Positions 1-5,613 of a stretch of DNA of 7,618 nt are shown piece by piece. The stretch is from positions 1 through 7,618 of the forward strand of contig DBCN01000058.1 of the NCBI GenBank assembly GCA_002293065.1, given 5' to 3'. Position 1 is the first letter of the stretch; each line of letters opens with the position of its first letter. The translations under genes and the position numbers were made by a program. The notes below the pieces were generated by a model. The model saw nothing but the letters and a program-made list of their open reading frames with translations. It did not search any database and was not told the DNA's origin. Origin of the DNA: Opitutia bacterium UBA957 (GTDB lineage: Bacteria > Verrucomicrobiota > Verrucomicrobiia > Opitutales > UBA953).

Positions 1-429
1 CGCCCCGATGGTGCCGGGGAGGTAACGGTCGGCGCTCGGAGCCTTGGTGCGGCTCTGGGGCCAAGGGGCGCCATCCTTCACCCATGCGGTCAGCAACGCC
101 ACTTCGTCCTTGGTCAGCCGCTCGCCCTTGGGCGGCATCATGACGTCTGGGTCGACGGACAGGATATTCTGGAGGAAGAGGCTTTTGCTCGGATCACCCG
201 GGAGCAGGGCGGCGCCGCCATCGCCCCCGGTAGTCAGGCCCGCGAGGCTGTCCATGACCAAGCCGCCCTTGTTCTTTCCGGCGGAGTGGCTGTGGCACTT
301 GAAGCAGCGGGCTTCCAGCAACGCGACGGCCTGTTCAGCTTGGGCGTTATCCGCCCCCTGGACGGACGCGGTTCCGGCAGCGATGCCGGCCAAGGCGAGG
401 ACCAGGGGGATGGACAGGCGCGCAGGCAT
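1..429 (-). CDS. Secreted planctomycete-type cytochrome c domain protein (N-terminal part; continues past left edge)
   Basis: The visible 143 residues are the N-terminus of an exported haem protein. Residues 1-26 form a signal peptide (Arg at 4, then a hydrophobic stretch rich in L, V and A). A single haem-binding CxxCH motif (CFKCH) lies at 42-46, and an MMPP motif at 97-100 can supply the axial methionine. The segment KGERLTKDEVALLTAWVKDG follows. That pattern is typical of the planctomycete cytochrome C domain (PSCyt1). In Planctomycetota and Verrucomicrobiota it usually heads large periplasmic proteins with DUF1549 and DUF1553 domains. The visible tail (PSADRYLPGT) looks like the linker before such domains, but they lie outside the window, so the full architecture is inferred. 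The ATG at 427-429 is chosen because it directly precedes the signal peptide; no clear Shine-Dalgarno sequence is present. The gene lies 75 bp downstream of the pectate lyase on the same strand, so co-transcription is possible. Role: probably electron transfer or haem-dependent oxidation in the periplasm; the substrate is unknown. Confidence 0.85.
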   Translation of the reverse strand, partial: MPARLSIPLVLALAGIAAGTASVQGADNAQAEQAVALLEARCFKCHSHSAGKNKGGLVMDSLAGLTTGGDGGAALLPGDPSKSLFLQNILSVDPDVMMPPKGERLTKDEVALLTAWVKDGAPWPQSRTKAPSADRYLPGTIGA

Positions 430-475
430 CGGGGAAACCCCAATAAGGAGATTATCCTAGAAGACTGCAAGCCGA

Positions 476-493
476 GCCGAAGGTTCCTTCGGC
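476..493 (-). terminator. Perfect inverted repeat between pectate lyase and cytochrome genes; possible weak terminator
   Basis: GCCGAAGG, two bases, then CCTTCGGC form a perfect 8-bp inverted repeat, 11 bases after the pectate lyase stop codon. The loop would be TT, or more realistically four bases with seven paired positions. No T-run follows on the minus strand, so it is not a standard intrinsic terminator. It may attenuate transcription into the cytochrome gene or protect a 3' end. Structure is seen; function is inferred. Confidence 0.35.
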
Positions 494-504
494 CTAGCGG
501 GCCT

Positions 505-1539
505 TCATGGGTTCGCCTGCTTCCACTTCGGGTAGTCCTGTTCGAGCAGGTCGCGGGCGTATGCGCCGTACCAGCTGTAACCATTGCGACGCTCGTAGCC
601 GATGTCGGCGAGCGCGGGCTTCGGGATGCCGTCCCGATCGCAGAAGTAAGGCTGGCCGGACTTGAGGTCGTAGAAGCGGGCCCAGAGCGCGGGGGCCTTG
701 GGGTCCTTCACGACGACGCGGTCCTTGCCCTTGGGCGATTTCGGGTCCACGACGGTCTCGATGCGGATGCCGGTCACCTTGCGTTGCTCGAACCACTGGA
801 CCGCGCCGGCGATGGCCGCCTTGATTTCAGGCGTCGGCTTGTCGATGCTCATGAGCAGGCGCGTGATGCCGACCGACTCCGAACCGCTGAAGGAGGCCAG
901 CTCGTAGGAGCGGGCCTGCGTGGGCAGCAAGGTTTGGGCGTCGTGTTGGGCGCACCAGACGGTCGGCTTGCCGTCGACCACGATCTGACATTTCAGGATG
1001 CAGGCGATGCCCTTGTCGAAAGCCGTTTGGCACGCGGCGCGTTGCTTGGCGTCGACGAACGCGAAGCGCGCGTCGCGGCTGACCTCGCGGACGAACTCCA
1101 GGATGCGGACCATGGAGTTGTCGTTGAAGGTCACGTGCCGGTGGTACTGTTTGCTGAGCGGGTAGTACTGGGGCCAGCCGCCATGCGGGTATTGCGCGAC
1201 AAGCACATGCGCGAGGCCCTTGTCGAAGGCTTGGCGGTAGGCCTCCTCCTTGGTCGCGTTGAACATCCGGGCCAAGAAACGCAGCTCATCGAGGGTTGCG
1301 CCATTGTCGAACGTCGCCTGCAGGCTGGCGCGCTTGCCGGTGTAGGGCTTGGTCACCGTGTCCGTGTTCTTGGGCCAACCACCGGAGTCGGCCTGATAGG
1401 AAAGGATGATGACCCCCGTTTGCTTGGCTTCGGCGGACGCGTACCAAGCGTCGGGCTTCTTGAGGAAGTCGCGGGCGCCTTTTTCAGCGGCGGACGCCCA
1501 GGCGGCGCAGGCGAGAGAAAGCAGCAGGGCGAGGCGCAT
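505..1539 (-). CDS. pelA: Secreted pectate lyase, polysaccharide lyase family 10
   Basis: This enzyme would cleave polygalacturonate (demethylated pectin) by beta-elimination outside the cytoplasm. The product is 344 residues, the usual size for a single-domain PelA/Pel-15E-type PL10 enzyme with no carbohydrate-binding module. Residues 1-18 are a signal peptide ending in ASAA. Family-like motifs appear in order: SGGWPKN (52-58), TFDNGAT (76-82), GGWPQYYP (120-127), FNDN (138-141), WCAQHD (195-200), ARSYELASFSGSES (209-222), LWARFYDL (285-292) and ERRNGYSWYG (316-325). These aromatic, Asp and Arg-rich blocks match those I recall lining the PL10 active site, so the enzyme looks intact. The ATG at 1537-1539 is chosen because it opens the signal peptide; there is no evident Shine-Dalgarno sequence. 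No sugar transporter, uronate isomerase or KdgR-type regulator is adjacent, so it is not visibly part of a complete pectin utilisation locus. It is divergent from maf. Family assignment is strong; activity and exact substrate are inferred. Confidence 0.93.
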   Translation of the reverse strand: MRLALLLSLACAAWASAAEKGARDFLKKPDAWYASAEAKQTGVIILSYQADSGGWPKNTDTVTKPYTGKRASLQATFDNGATLDELRFLARMFNATKEEAYRQAFDKGLAHVLVAQYPHGGWPQYYPLSKQYHRHVTFNDNSMVRILEFVREVSRDARFAFVDAKQRAACQTAFDKGIACILKCQIVVDGKPTVWCAQHDAQTLLPTQARSYELASFSGSESVGITRLLMSIDKPTPEIKAAIAGAVQWFEQRKVTGIRIETVVDPKSPKGKDRVVVKDPKAPALWARFYDLKSGQPYFCDRDGIPKPALADIGYERRNGYSWYGAYARDLLEQDYPKWKQANP

Positions 1540-1639
1540 AGGACTGGCGATTTATGTCGGGGTTTCTTCGAGAGTGAAAGACGAAAGCAAGGGCGGGTCG
1601 TGGCTTGTCAAAGGCGGCGGCGACCTTCATGACCTTTCC
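1540..1639. promoter_or_regulatory. Divergent intergenic region between pectate lyase and maf
   Basis: This 100 bp gap must hold the promoters for the minus-strand pectate lyase and probably the plus-strand maf cluster. A perfect TTGACA lies on the minus strand at 1611-1606, but the hexamer 17 bases on (GCTTTC) is a poor -10, so a sigma-70 promoter is not convincing. A CATAAA on the minus strand near 1552 is too close to the start codon to be useful without a leaderless transcript. No operator-like palindrome was found. Confidence 0.3.
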
Positions 1640-2233
1640 GTGCCTGCTTCGCTTCGTTTCATCTTGGCTTCCGCCTCGCCCCGGCGGACGGAACTCCTCC
1701 GGGAAGCTGGCCTACCGCATTCGGTCGAAGTCGCGGCGGTCACCGAGCATGAGGATCCCTCGACCGATCCCCGGGTGATGGTCCTGCACAACGCGCGCCT
1801 CAAGGCCTTGGCCGTCGCGCGGAAGTTCCCGGCGGCTTTGGTCCTCGGCGCCGATACCACCGTCGCCCTGGGCGACAGCGCCTTGAACAAACCCGCGGAT
1901 CTGGCCGAGTCGCGGGCGATGTTGCGCCGCCTTTCCGGCCGCGAGCATACCGTGCATACCGGCGTCTGCCTCGTCTGCTTGGAGCGTGGGCTGCAGGAAG
2001 CGGCGGACATCACCGCTTGGGTGCGCTTCAAGGCCTTGAGCGAGGACGATATCTCCCGCTATCAGGCCTTGGTGAACACTTTGGACAAGGCGGGAGCCTA
2101 TGGCATCCAGGAAGGCCGTGAGATCATCATTGAGGATTACCAACGTCCGATCTCCACCATCATGGGCCTCCCCGTGGAGTATGTGACGCAGCGGTTGGAA
2201 GCGCTCGGTTTGCGTGAGGTTCTGCAGGCTTGA
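1640..2233 (+). CDS. maf: Maf family nucleotide pyrophosphatase (YhdE-like)
   Basis: Maf proteins hydrolyse non-canonical or pyrimidine nucleoside triphosphates to the monophosphate and pyrophosphate in the cytoplasm, acting in nucleotide pool cleaning and linked to septum control. The product is 197 residues, the normal family length. The signature ASASPRRTELL is at 10-20, a lysine in ARLKA at 52-56, the metal/catalytic aspartate in GADTT at 70-74 (Asp72), NKP at 83-85, LSGREHTVHTGV at 98-109 and DKAGAYGIQ at 149-157. The second Arg of SPRR, the KP lysine and the late Gln fit the dTTP/UTP-acting YhdE branch rather than the YceF branch; this specificity is inferred. The reading frame is open further upstream to 1406, but that part overlaps the divergent pectate lyase and encodes nothing Maf-like. 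The GTG at 1640 starts the protein seven residues before the conserved core and is preferred. First gene of a plus-strand cluster with the TonB-like and pseudouridine synthase genes. Confidence 0.93.
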   Translation: MPASLRFILASASPRRTELLREAGLPHSVEVAAVTEHEDPSTDPRVMVLHNARLKALAVARKFPAALVLGADTTVALGDSALNKPADLAESRAMLRRLSGREHTVHTGVCLVCLERGLQEAADITAWVRFKALSEDDISRYQALVNTLDKAGAYGIQEGREIIIEDYQRPISTIMGLPVEYVTQRLEALGLREVLQA

Positions 2234-2270
2234 GCCAGCGATTTACCATGCCTGACCTTGAAGTTGAGTC

Positions 2271-2276
2271 AGGGGG
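2271..2276 (+). promoter_or_regulatory. Ribosome binding site candidate that decides the TonB-like start
   Basis: AGGGGG lies 4 bases before the ATG at 2281 and 7 bases before the adjacent ATG at 2284. It is the best purine-rich match to a Shine-Dalgarno sequence near any candidate start, and it favours the ATG pair over the TTG at 2230 and the ATG at 2248. Confidence 0.35.
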
Positions 2277-2280
2277 CCGT

Positions 2281-3189
2281 ATGATGGCGGCAGTGCAGGA
2301 CGACTCGCTCATCGACATTCGCGCCGCCGGTTGGGCGGCGGTGGGGACGGTCGTGCTACACCTTGTGCTATTCTTCACCTTACCGAAGACGCTGCAGATG
2401 CAGGTTTTGCCGGTTCGTTTGGTCGAGGTTTCCGTGGCCCCCACGGTCATTCCGGAGCACCGCCTCCCGCCCTCGATGCGGTTGGCCGAGACTAATGCCT
2501 TGGCTAACCGCATCGCCCCGAAGGAGACCCCCTTTGTCGCGGCCCGTAATCAAACGGCGGCCCAACCCGTTCCCGAGAAGACCCCGACCCAATCGTCTTT
2601 GCCTCGTTCGGCGGGTGAATCGGAGGCGGTACGCATCGCGCAAGCCAAGCCGCGCTCGATTGACGAATCCGAAGTCATGAAGACCGAAGGCACGCCGGGT
2701 AGCGGTTCGGCGGTGGCGGGTGCCAAGCCCAAGGTCGGCGAAAGCGGGAAGGGCGCGGAAGCGCCGCCTGCTCCGGCCGCCAATCCCGACCGTCCACGGG
2801 CTTCGGTTCCCTCGGGTACCACCGGACTGCTTCTGCGGAATAACGTCGGCGTCAATAAGGTCGGTACGGTGGCCGTCGACGCCCGGTTCAGCAATTACGG
2901 CGACTACGCGCAACGCATGATGGAGGCGATCCAGTCCAGTTGGTGGGACATCATCGACCGCATGCGCCTGGAGTCGGCCGTGCGCGGCACCGTCGTGGTC
3001 CGCTTCAAGCTGCATCGCGACGGGAGCATCACCGACGCGACGATCCTATTCGAGAACGTCCCGCGACTGATGGCCTTGGCCTGTAAGGATGCGGTCCAGT
3101 CGCCCGCCCCGTTCGATGCTTGGCGCGCCGACATGGTGGCGCTTTTCGGGACGAGCGACGACGTCACGATCACTTTTCATTATCGTTAA
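2281..3189 (+). CDS. TonB/TolA-like energy-transducing or envelope-spanning protein
   Basis: The protein has the three-part layout of TonB and TolA. A short cytoplasmic N-terminus is followed by one membrane helix at about residues 17-34 (GWAAVGTVVLHLVLFFTL). A long linker at about 35-199 is rich in Pro, Ala, Lys and Glu. A compact C-terminal domain at about 200-302 begins DARFSNYGDYAQRMMEAIQ and contains GTVVVRFKLHRDGSITDATI, a TonB_2/TonB-C-type beta-strand pattern, then SPAPFDAWR. Such proteins carry proton-motive energy from ExbB/ExbD or TolQ/TolR to outer membrane receptors, or maintain the envelope; no such partners are in the window. Length is 302 residues from the ATG at 2281. The frame is also open from a TTG at 2230, which overlaps the maf stop (TTGA), and from an ATG at 2248, so the start is uncertain. 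It is followed 5 bp later by the pseudouridine synthase gene. TonB versus TolA cannot be settled here, so no gene symbol is given. Confidence 0.8.
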   Translation: MMAAVQDDSLIDIRAAGWAAVGTVVLHLVLFFTLPKTLQMQVLPVRLVEVSVAPTVIPEHRLPPSMRLAETNALANRIAPKETPFVAARNQTAAQPVPEKTPTQSSLPRSAGESEAVRIAQAKPRSIDESEVMKTEGTPGSGSAVAGAKPKVGESGKGAEAPPAPAANPDRPRASVPSGTTGLLLRNNVGVNKVGTVAVDARFSNYGDYAQRMMEAIQSSWWDIIDRMRLESAVRGTVVVRFKLHRDGSITDATILFENVPRLMALACKDAVQSPAPFDAWRADMVALFGTSDDVTITFHYR

Positions 3190-3194
3190 ACCGC

Positions 3195-4043
3195 ATGGCC
3201 GACTTTTCCTGGATTCCTTTCGGACGTGGGGTGAAGCTGCTCGCTTCGCATCCCGCCGGCTTGTTGGCGGTGGAGAAGCCGGAAGGCATCTTGGCGCACC
3301 CTAATCATGGCGAAGCCGGCGACCGCGAAAGCACCTTGATCCAGGGTAACTATTCGATGGAGGAGGAAGCCTTCCACATCCGGGATGGCGTGGGCGGCAT
3401 CCGCCGGGTGTATCTCCTGAACCGCTTGGATTCACCGACCAGCGGCGTCCTGCTGCTGAGCCTCGATGCAGGTTTGGCCGATGCCGTGAAGGACCTCTTC
3501 GCGAAGTCCAAGGTCGCCAAGAAATACGTCGCCATCGTCAAGGGCCGCGGGCTCCGGCAGCCGCGCGGAACCTGGCAGGATCAGTTGGTGAAGTCCAAGG
3601 GCCCGGGCGGGGGCGTGCGTTCGGGCACTGCGCCCGGCGGGGGTGCTCCAGCGGTGACCTTGTATCAATGGGAAAAGGCCGCGGCCGAACCGCTGCCGCT
3701 GTCGCTGTTGAAGCTCGAACCACGGACGGGTCGCACCCATCAGCTGCGCGTGCAGACCGCTGACCACGGACACCCCATCTTGGGCGACCGCACCTATGGC
3801 GATTTCGAGTTCAATAAAACCGTTGGTTCGGCCCGTGGGTTCAAGCGGCTCTTCCTGCACGCCTTCTCGACCGAGCTCGAGTTGGAGTGGCAAGGCAAGC
3901 CCCTGACCTTCAGCGCGACCTCACCGATTCCGGCCGAGTTTCATAAGGCCATGGGTGGGCAGGGTGAGGGCACCACCGCCAAGGTACGCAAGCCGACCAC
4001 GCCGGGCACGGTGATTTCCCCACGCCTGCGGATCCGGCTCTGA
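3195..4043 (+). CDS. RluA-family RNA pseudouridine synthase
   Basis: This cytoplasmic enzyme would isomerise specific uridines to pseudouridine in rRNA or tRNA. The 282-residue product starts directly with the catalytic fold (LLAVEKPEGILAHP, 23-36) and has no S4 RNA-binding domain, as in short RluA or TruC-type enzymes. The catalytic loop reads LNRLDSPTSGVLLL, with the invariant aspartate at 79; the usual His of HRLD is Asn76. KKYVAIVKG is at 109-117, RTGRTHQLRV at 177-186, and ILGDRTYGDFEF follows, all conserved family blocks. A glycine-rich segment between about 136 and 153 (GPGGGVRSG, APGGGAP) replaces the usual short connector before the AVTLY strand. The C-terminus carries an extra basic tail after about residue 250. 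The ATG at 3195, 5 bp after the previous stop, is used; the frame is open back to 3120, but that part overlaps the TonB-like gene. The target uridine cannot be told from sequence alone. Confidence 0.92.
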   Translation: MADFSWIPFGRGVKLLASHPAGLLAVEKPEGILAHPNHGEAGDRESTLIQGNYSMEEEAFHIRDGVGGIRRVYLLNRLDSPTSGVLLLSLDAGLADAVKDLFAKSKVAKKYVAIVKGRGLRQPRGTWQDQLVKSKGPGGGVRSGTAPGGGAPAVTLYQWEKAAAEPLPLSLLKLEPRTGRTHQLRVQTADHGHPILGDRTYGDFEFNKTVGSARGFKRLFLHAFSTELELEWQGKPLTFSATSPIPAEFHKAMGGQGEGTTAKVRKPTTPGTVISPRLRIRL

Positions 4044-4049
4044 GGCGGT

Positions 4050-4796
4050 TTATTCCACGCCCCAGGCCTTCTTGAGCACCGCGACCATCTCAGGGTCGTG
4101 GGCCTCGAGTTCCTTCCGGTTGTAGGGGAAGAAATCGTTCTGGCCGAAGAAGGCCTCCGTCGTTTCCGAGAAATACTCCATCGGGGTCGTCATGGCGTAG
4201 GCCCGGACCCCTTCGGTCAGTTTGCCTTCCCAATTCTTACGGCTGACCTTGTCGTAGGACTGGTTGGCCACGGCCTTGTCGTAGCAGGCCTTGATGGCCG
4301 GGTGATTGAAGCCCAGGACCTGGTCATGGTAGGCGTGGGACAGTTCATGGAGCGTGAGGAAGGGCATGCGGAGGACCTCCTTGTCGAGGTTGGCGAGGCC
4401 GGAGAACTCGACCCCTTTGACCATCGCGGGGTCGCGGCCGTTCTGTTTCAGCCAGCCAGCGCCCGGGTGGTATTCCGCGCCCGCTCCTTTGTTGTAAGGA
4501 GGGGACAGCCAAAGCGTGACCTTCTTCATCTGGGCGACCGCCTTTGCCGGGACCAAGCGCTCGATGTCTTCCAGCTGCTTGCCGATGAGCATGAGGCCCT
4601 TTTCGGTTTCGGCCCGCTTCTCGTCGGTCAGCAGTTCGCCGCGGATCATCACGGACCAGCCGCGGAGCACGCGTGATTCGTAGCGCAGGGCGGGGGCCGC
4701 CGTGACGGTCACCGGCTTAGCCGGCGTGAAGGAATCGGCCGAGGATGAGGACGCGGCCAAGACAAGCAACACGGTGCAAACGAAGAAGCGGGGCAT
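4050..4796 (-). CDS. Secreted putative zinc metallopeptidase (HExxH, gluzincin-like)
   Basis: The 248-residue product begins with a clear signal peptide (MPRFFVCTVLLVLAASSSSA), so it acts outside the cytoplasm. Its most telling motif is HELSHAYHD at 150-158, the HExxH zinc-binding and catalytic site. About 55 residues later comes EYFSETTEAFF (207-217). The spacing and acidic residues suit a glutamate third zinc ligand (Glu211 is the best guess, by analogy with lethal-factor-type gluzincins). I do not recognise a named family, and the substrate is unknown; a peptidase or peptidoglycan-related role is possible. The ATG at 4794-4796 is preferred because it opens the signal peptide. The frame is also open from a TTG at 4832, just 2 bases after an AGGAGG, which would add 12 residues before the signal sequence. 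It lies 43 bp downstream of a response regulator on the same strand, so it could be co-transcribed. Its stop codon is 6 bp from that of the convergent pseudouridine synthase gene. Confidence 0.75.
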   Translation of the reverse strand: MPRFFVCTVLLVLAASSSSADSFTPAKPVTVTAAPALRYESRVLRGWSVMIRGELLTDEKRAETEKGLMLIGKQLEDIERLVPAKAVAQMKKVTLWLSPPYNKGAGAEYHPGAGWLKQNGRDPAMVKGVEFSGLANLDKEVLRMPFLTLHELSHAYHDQVLGFNHPAIKACYDKAVANQSYDKVSRKNWEGKLTEGVRAYAMTTPMEYFSETTEAFFGQNDFFPYNRKELEAHDPEMVAVLKKAWGVE

Positions 4797-4839
4797 ACCT
4801 TTTAGGCCTACCCCGCTGCTCAAGCCTAGCAAGCCCTCC

Positions 4840-5526
4840 TTAGCCTTCGCCGTTGGGGTCGTACAAGCCTTGGCGGATCACGAAACGAATGACCCCGGCG
4901 ACGTCGTGTACCCCCAGCTTACGCATCAGGTTGGTGCGATGGTTTTCGGCCGTCTTGGTGCTGATGTTGAGCAGGGCGGCGACTTCCTTGCTGGAATTGC
5001 TCTTGGCGAGCAGCACCGCGACCTCGCGTTCCCGGTCGGTCAACGTGATCGCCATCTGGTCGACGCCGGATTCCGAGTTCTTGAGCGCGGCCAGCACCGC
5101 CTCATTGAATTCGGCGCTGAACCACGTTTGGCCGGCGGCGATCGCGTCCATGGCCTTCCGCAGTTCGGACAGTGGGGAGTTCTTGTTCACGTAGCCGCGG
5201 ACCCCTTCCTTGACCAACCCCCGCGCGATCTGCTTTTCCGACTTACCCGAGAAGACCAGGACACTGAGACCGGGGATCGCATTGCGGAGGCGGTGGAGAA
5301 CCTCGACCCCGCTGATGTCCGGTAGCAGGATGTCCAAGATCAGGATATCCGGTTTGAGGCGCAGCGCCATTTCGACCCCGGCGGAACCATCGGCGGAGGT
5401 GCCGATTACCCGGAACTTGCCTTTCGCTTGGAGCATTTCGGAGACGAGCTCGCGGATGGCGGTTTGGTCTTCGATGATGACGACGGTCTTCGCTTTGACC
5501 GAACTGGGCTTCATGGTGAGTTGCAT
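4840..5526 (-). CDS. NarL/LuxR-family response regulator (paralogue 1)
   Basis: A two-component response regulator and probable DNA-binding transcription factor of 228 residues. The receiver domain spans about 14-132, with the acidic pair Glu19-Asp20, the phospho-acceptor Asp65 in DILILDILLP, Ser93 in VLVFSG and Lys115 in YVNKNSP. All residues needed for phosphorylation are present. A GerE/LuxR helix-turn-helix spans about 162-222 (LTDREREVAVLLAKSNSSKE, then KTAENHRTNLMRKLGVHD). The start used is the ATG at 5524-5526; an ATG four codons on is equally possible, and neither has a good ribosome binding site. No histidine kinase is in the window, so its partner is unknown. It lies between a paralogous regulator upstream and a secreted metallopeptidase downstream, all on the minus strand, and may regulate this cluster. 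By hand count about 60 percent of aligned residues match the paralogue. Confidence 0.93.
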   Translation of the reverse strand: MQLTMKPSSVKAKTVVIIEDQTAIRELVSEMLQAKGKFRVIGTSADGSAGVEMALRLKPDILILDILLPDISGVEVLHRLRNAIPGLSVLVFSGKSEKQIARGLVKEGVRGYVNKNSPLSELRKAMDAIAAGQTWFSAEFNEAVLAALKNSESGVDQMAITLTDREREVAVLLAKSNSSKEVAALLNISTKTAENHRTNLMRKLGVHDVAGVIRFVIRQGLYDPNGEG

Positions 5527-5613
5527 GGTGGTTGTTTGGTTAGGCTGAGCGATAATAAATGAATAGAACCCACTAAGGGGAATGCCTTTATGATAGGGTC
5601 TTTAACCCAGCAC
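5527..5613 (-). promoter_or_regulatory. Intergenic region between the two response regulators; possible promoter for the second
   Basis: This 87 bp gap is distinctly AT-richer than its surroundings. On the minus strand TATTAT at 5557-5552 matches the -10 consensus in five of six positions and would start transcription about 20 bases before the 4840-5526 gene; no matching -35 was found. Just after the upstream stop codon a small hairpin (GGGT at 5596-5599 with ACCC at 5605-5608) is present, too short to call a terminator. The downstream regulator may therefore have its own promoter besides read-through. Confidence 0.25.

Noticed and set aside
1583..1611. Sigma-70 promoter for the pectate lyase based on a perfect TTGACA on the minus strand
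   Set aside because: At the expected spacing the -10 position reads GCTTTC, which does not resemble TATAAT, so the hexamer alone is not enough.
286..1632. A 448-codon open frame on the plus strand
   Set aside because: It lies opposite the pectate lyase and cytochrome genes, is rich in Arg, Gly, Ala and Val without any domain pattern, and the minus-strand proteins carry full family motifs. It is a by-product of high GC content.
1406..1639. Extended N-terminus for the Maf protein from the ATG at 1406
   Set aside because: The extra 78 residues overlap the start of the divergent pectate lyase gene, show no Maf similarity, and would make the protein far longer than the family norm.
2380..3015. 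A 211-codon minus-strand frame opposite the TonB-like gene
   Set aside because: Arg- and Gly-rich composition typical of an antisense shadow; the plus-strand frame has a membrane helix and a TonB-type C-terminal domain.
3120..3194. Extended N-terminus for the pseudouridine synthase from 3120
   Set aside because: It overlaps the C-terminal domain of the TonB-like protein and adds no recognisable sequence; the ATG 5 bp after the preceding stop fits better.
3595..3655. GC-rich near-repeats as a possible repeat element or insertion
   Set aside because: They lie in frame inside the pseudouridine synthase coding sequence and simply encode two Pro-Gly-Gly-Gly stretches; there are no flanking duplications.
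4797..4839. Terminator between the response regulator and metallopeptidase genes
   Set aside because: Only imperfect AGGCTT/AGGCCT pairing was found, with a long loop and no T-run.
4098..5325. Long plus-strand frames opposite the metallopeptidase and response regulator genes
   Set aside because: They mirror well-conserved minus-strand genes and carry no motif of their own; the similar frame at 5590-6129 is the equivalent shadow of the paralogous regulator.
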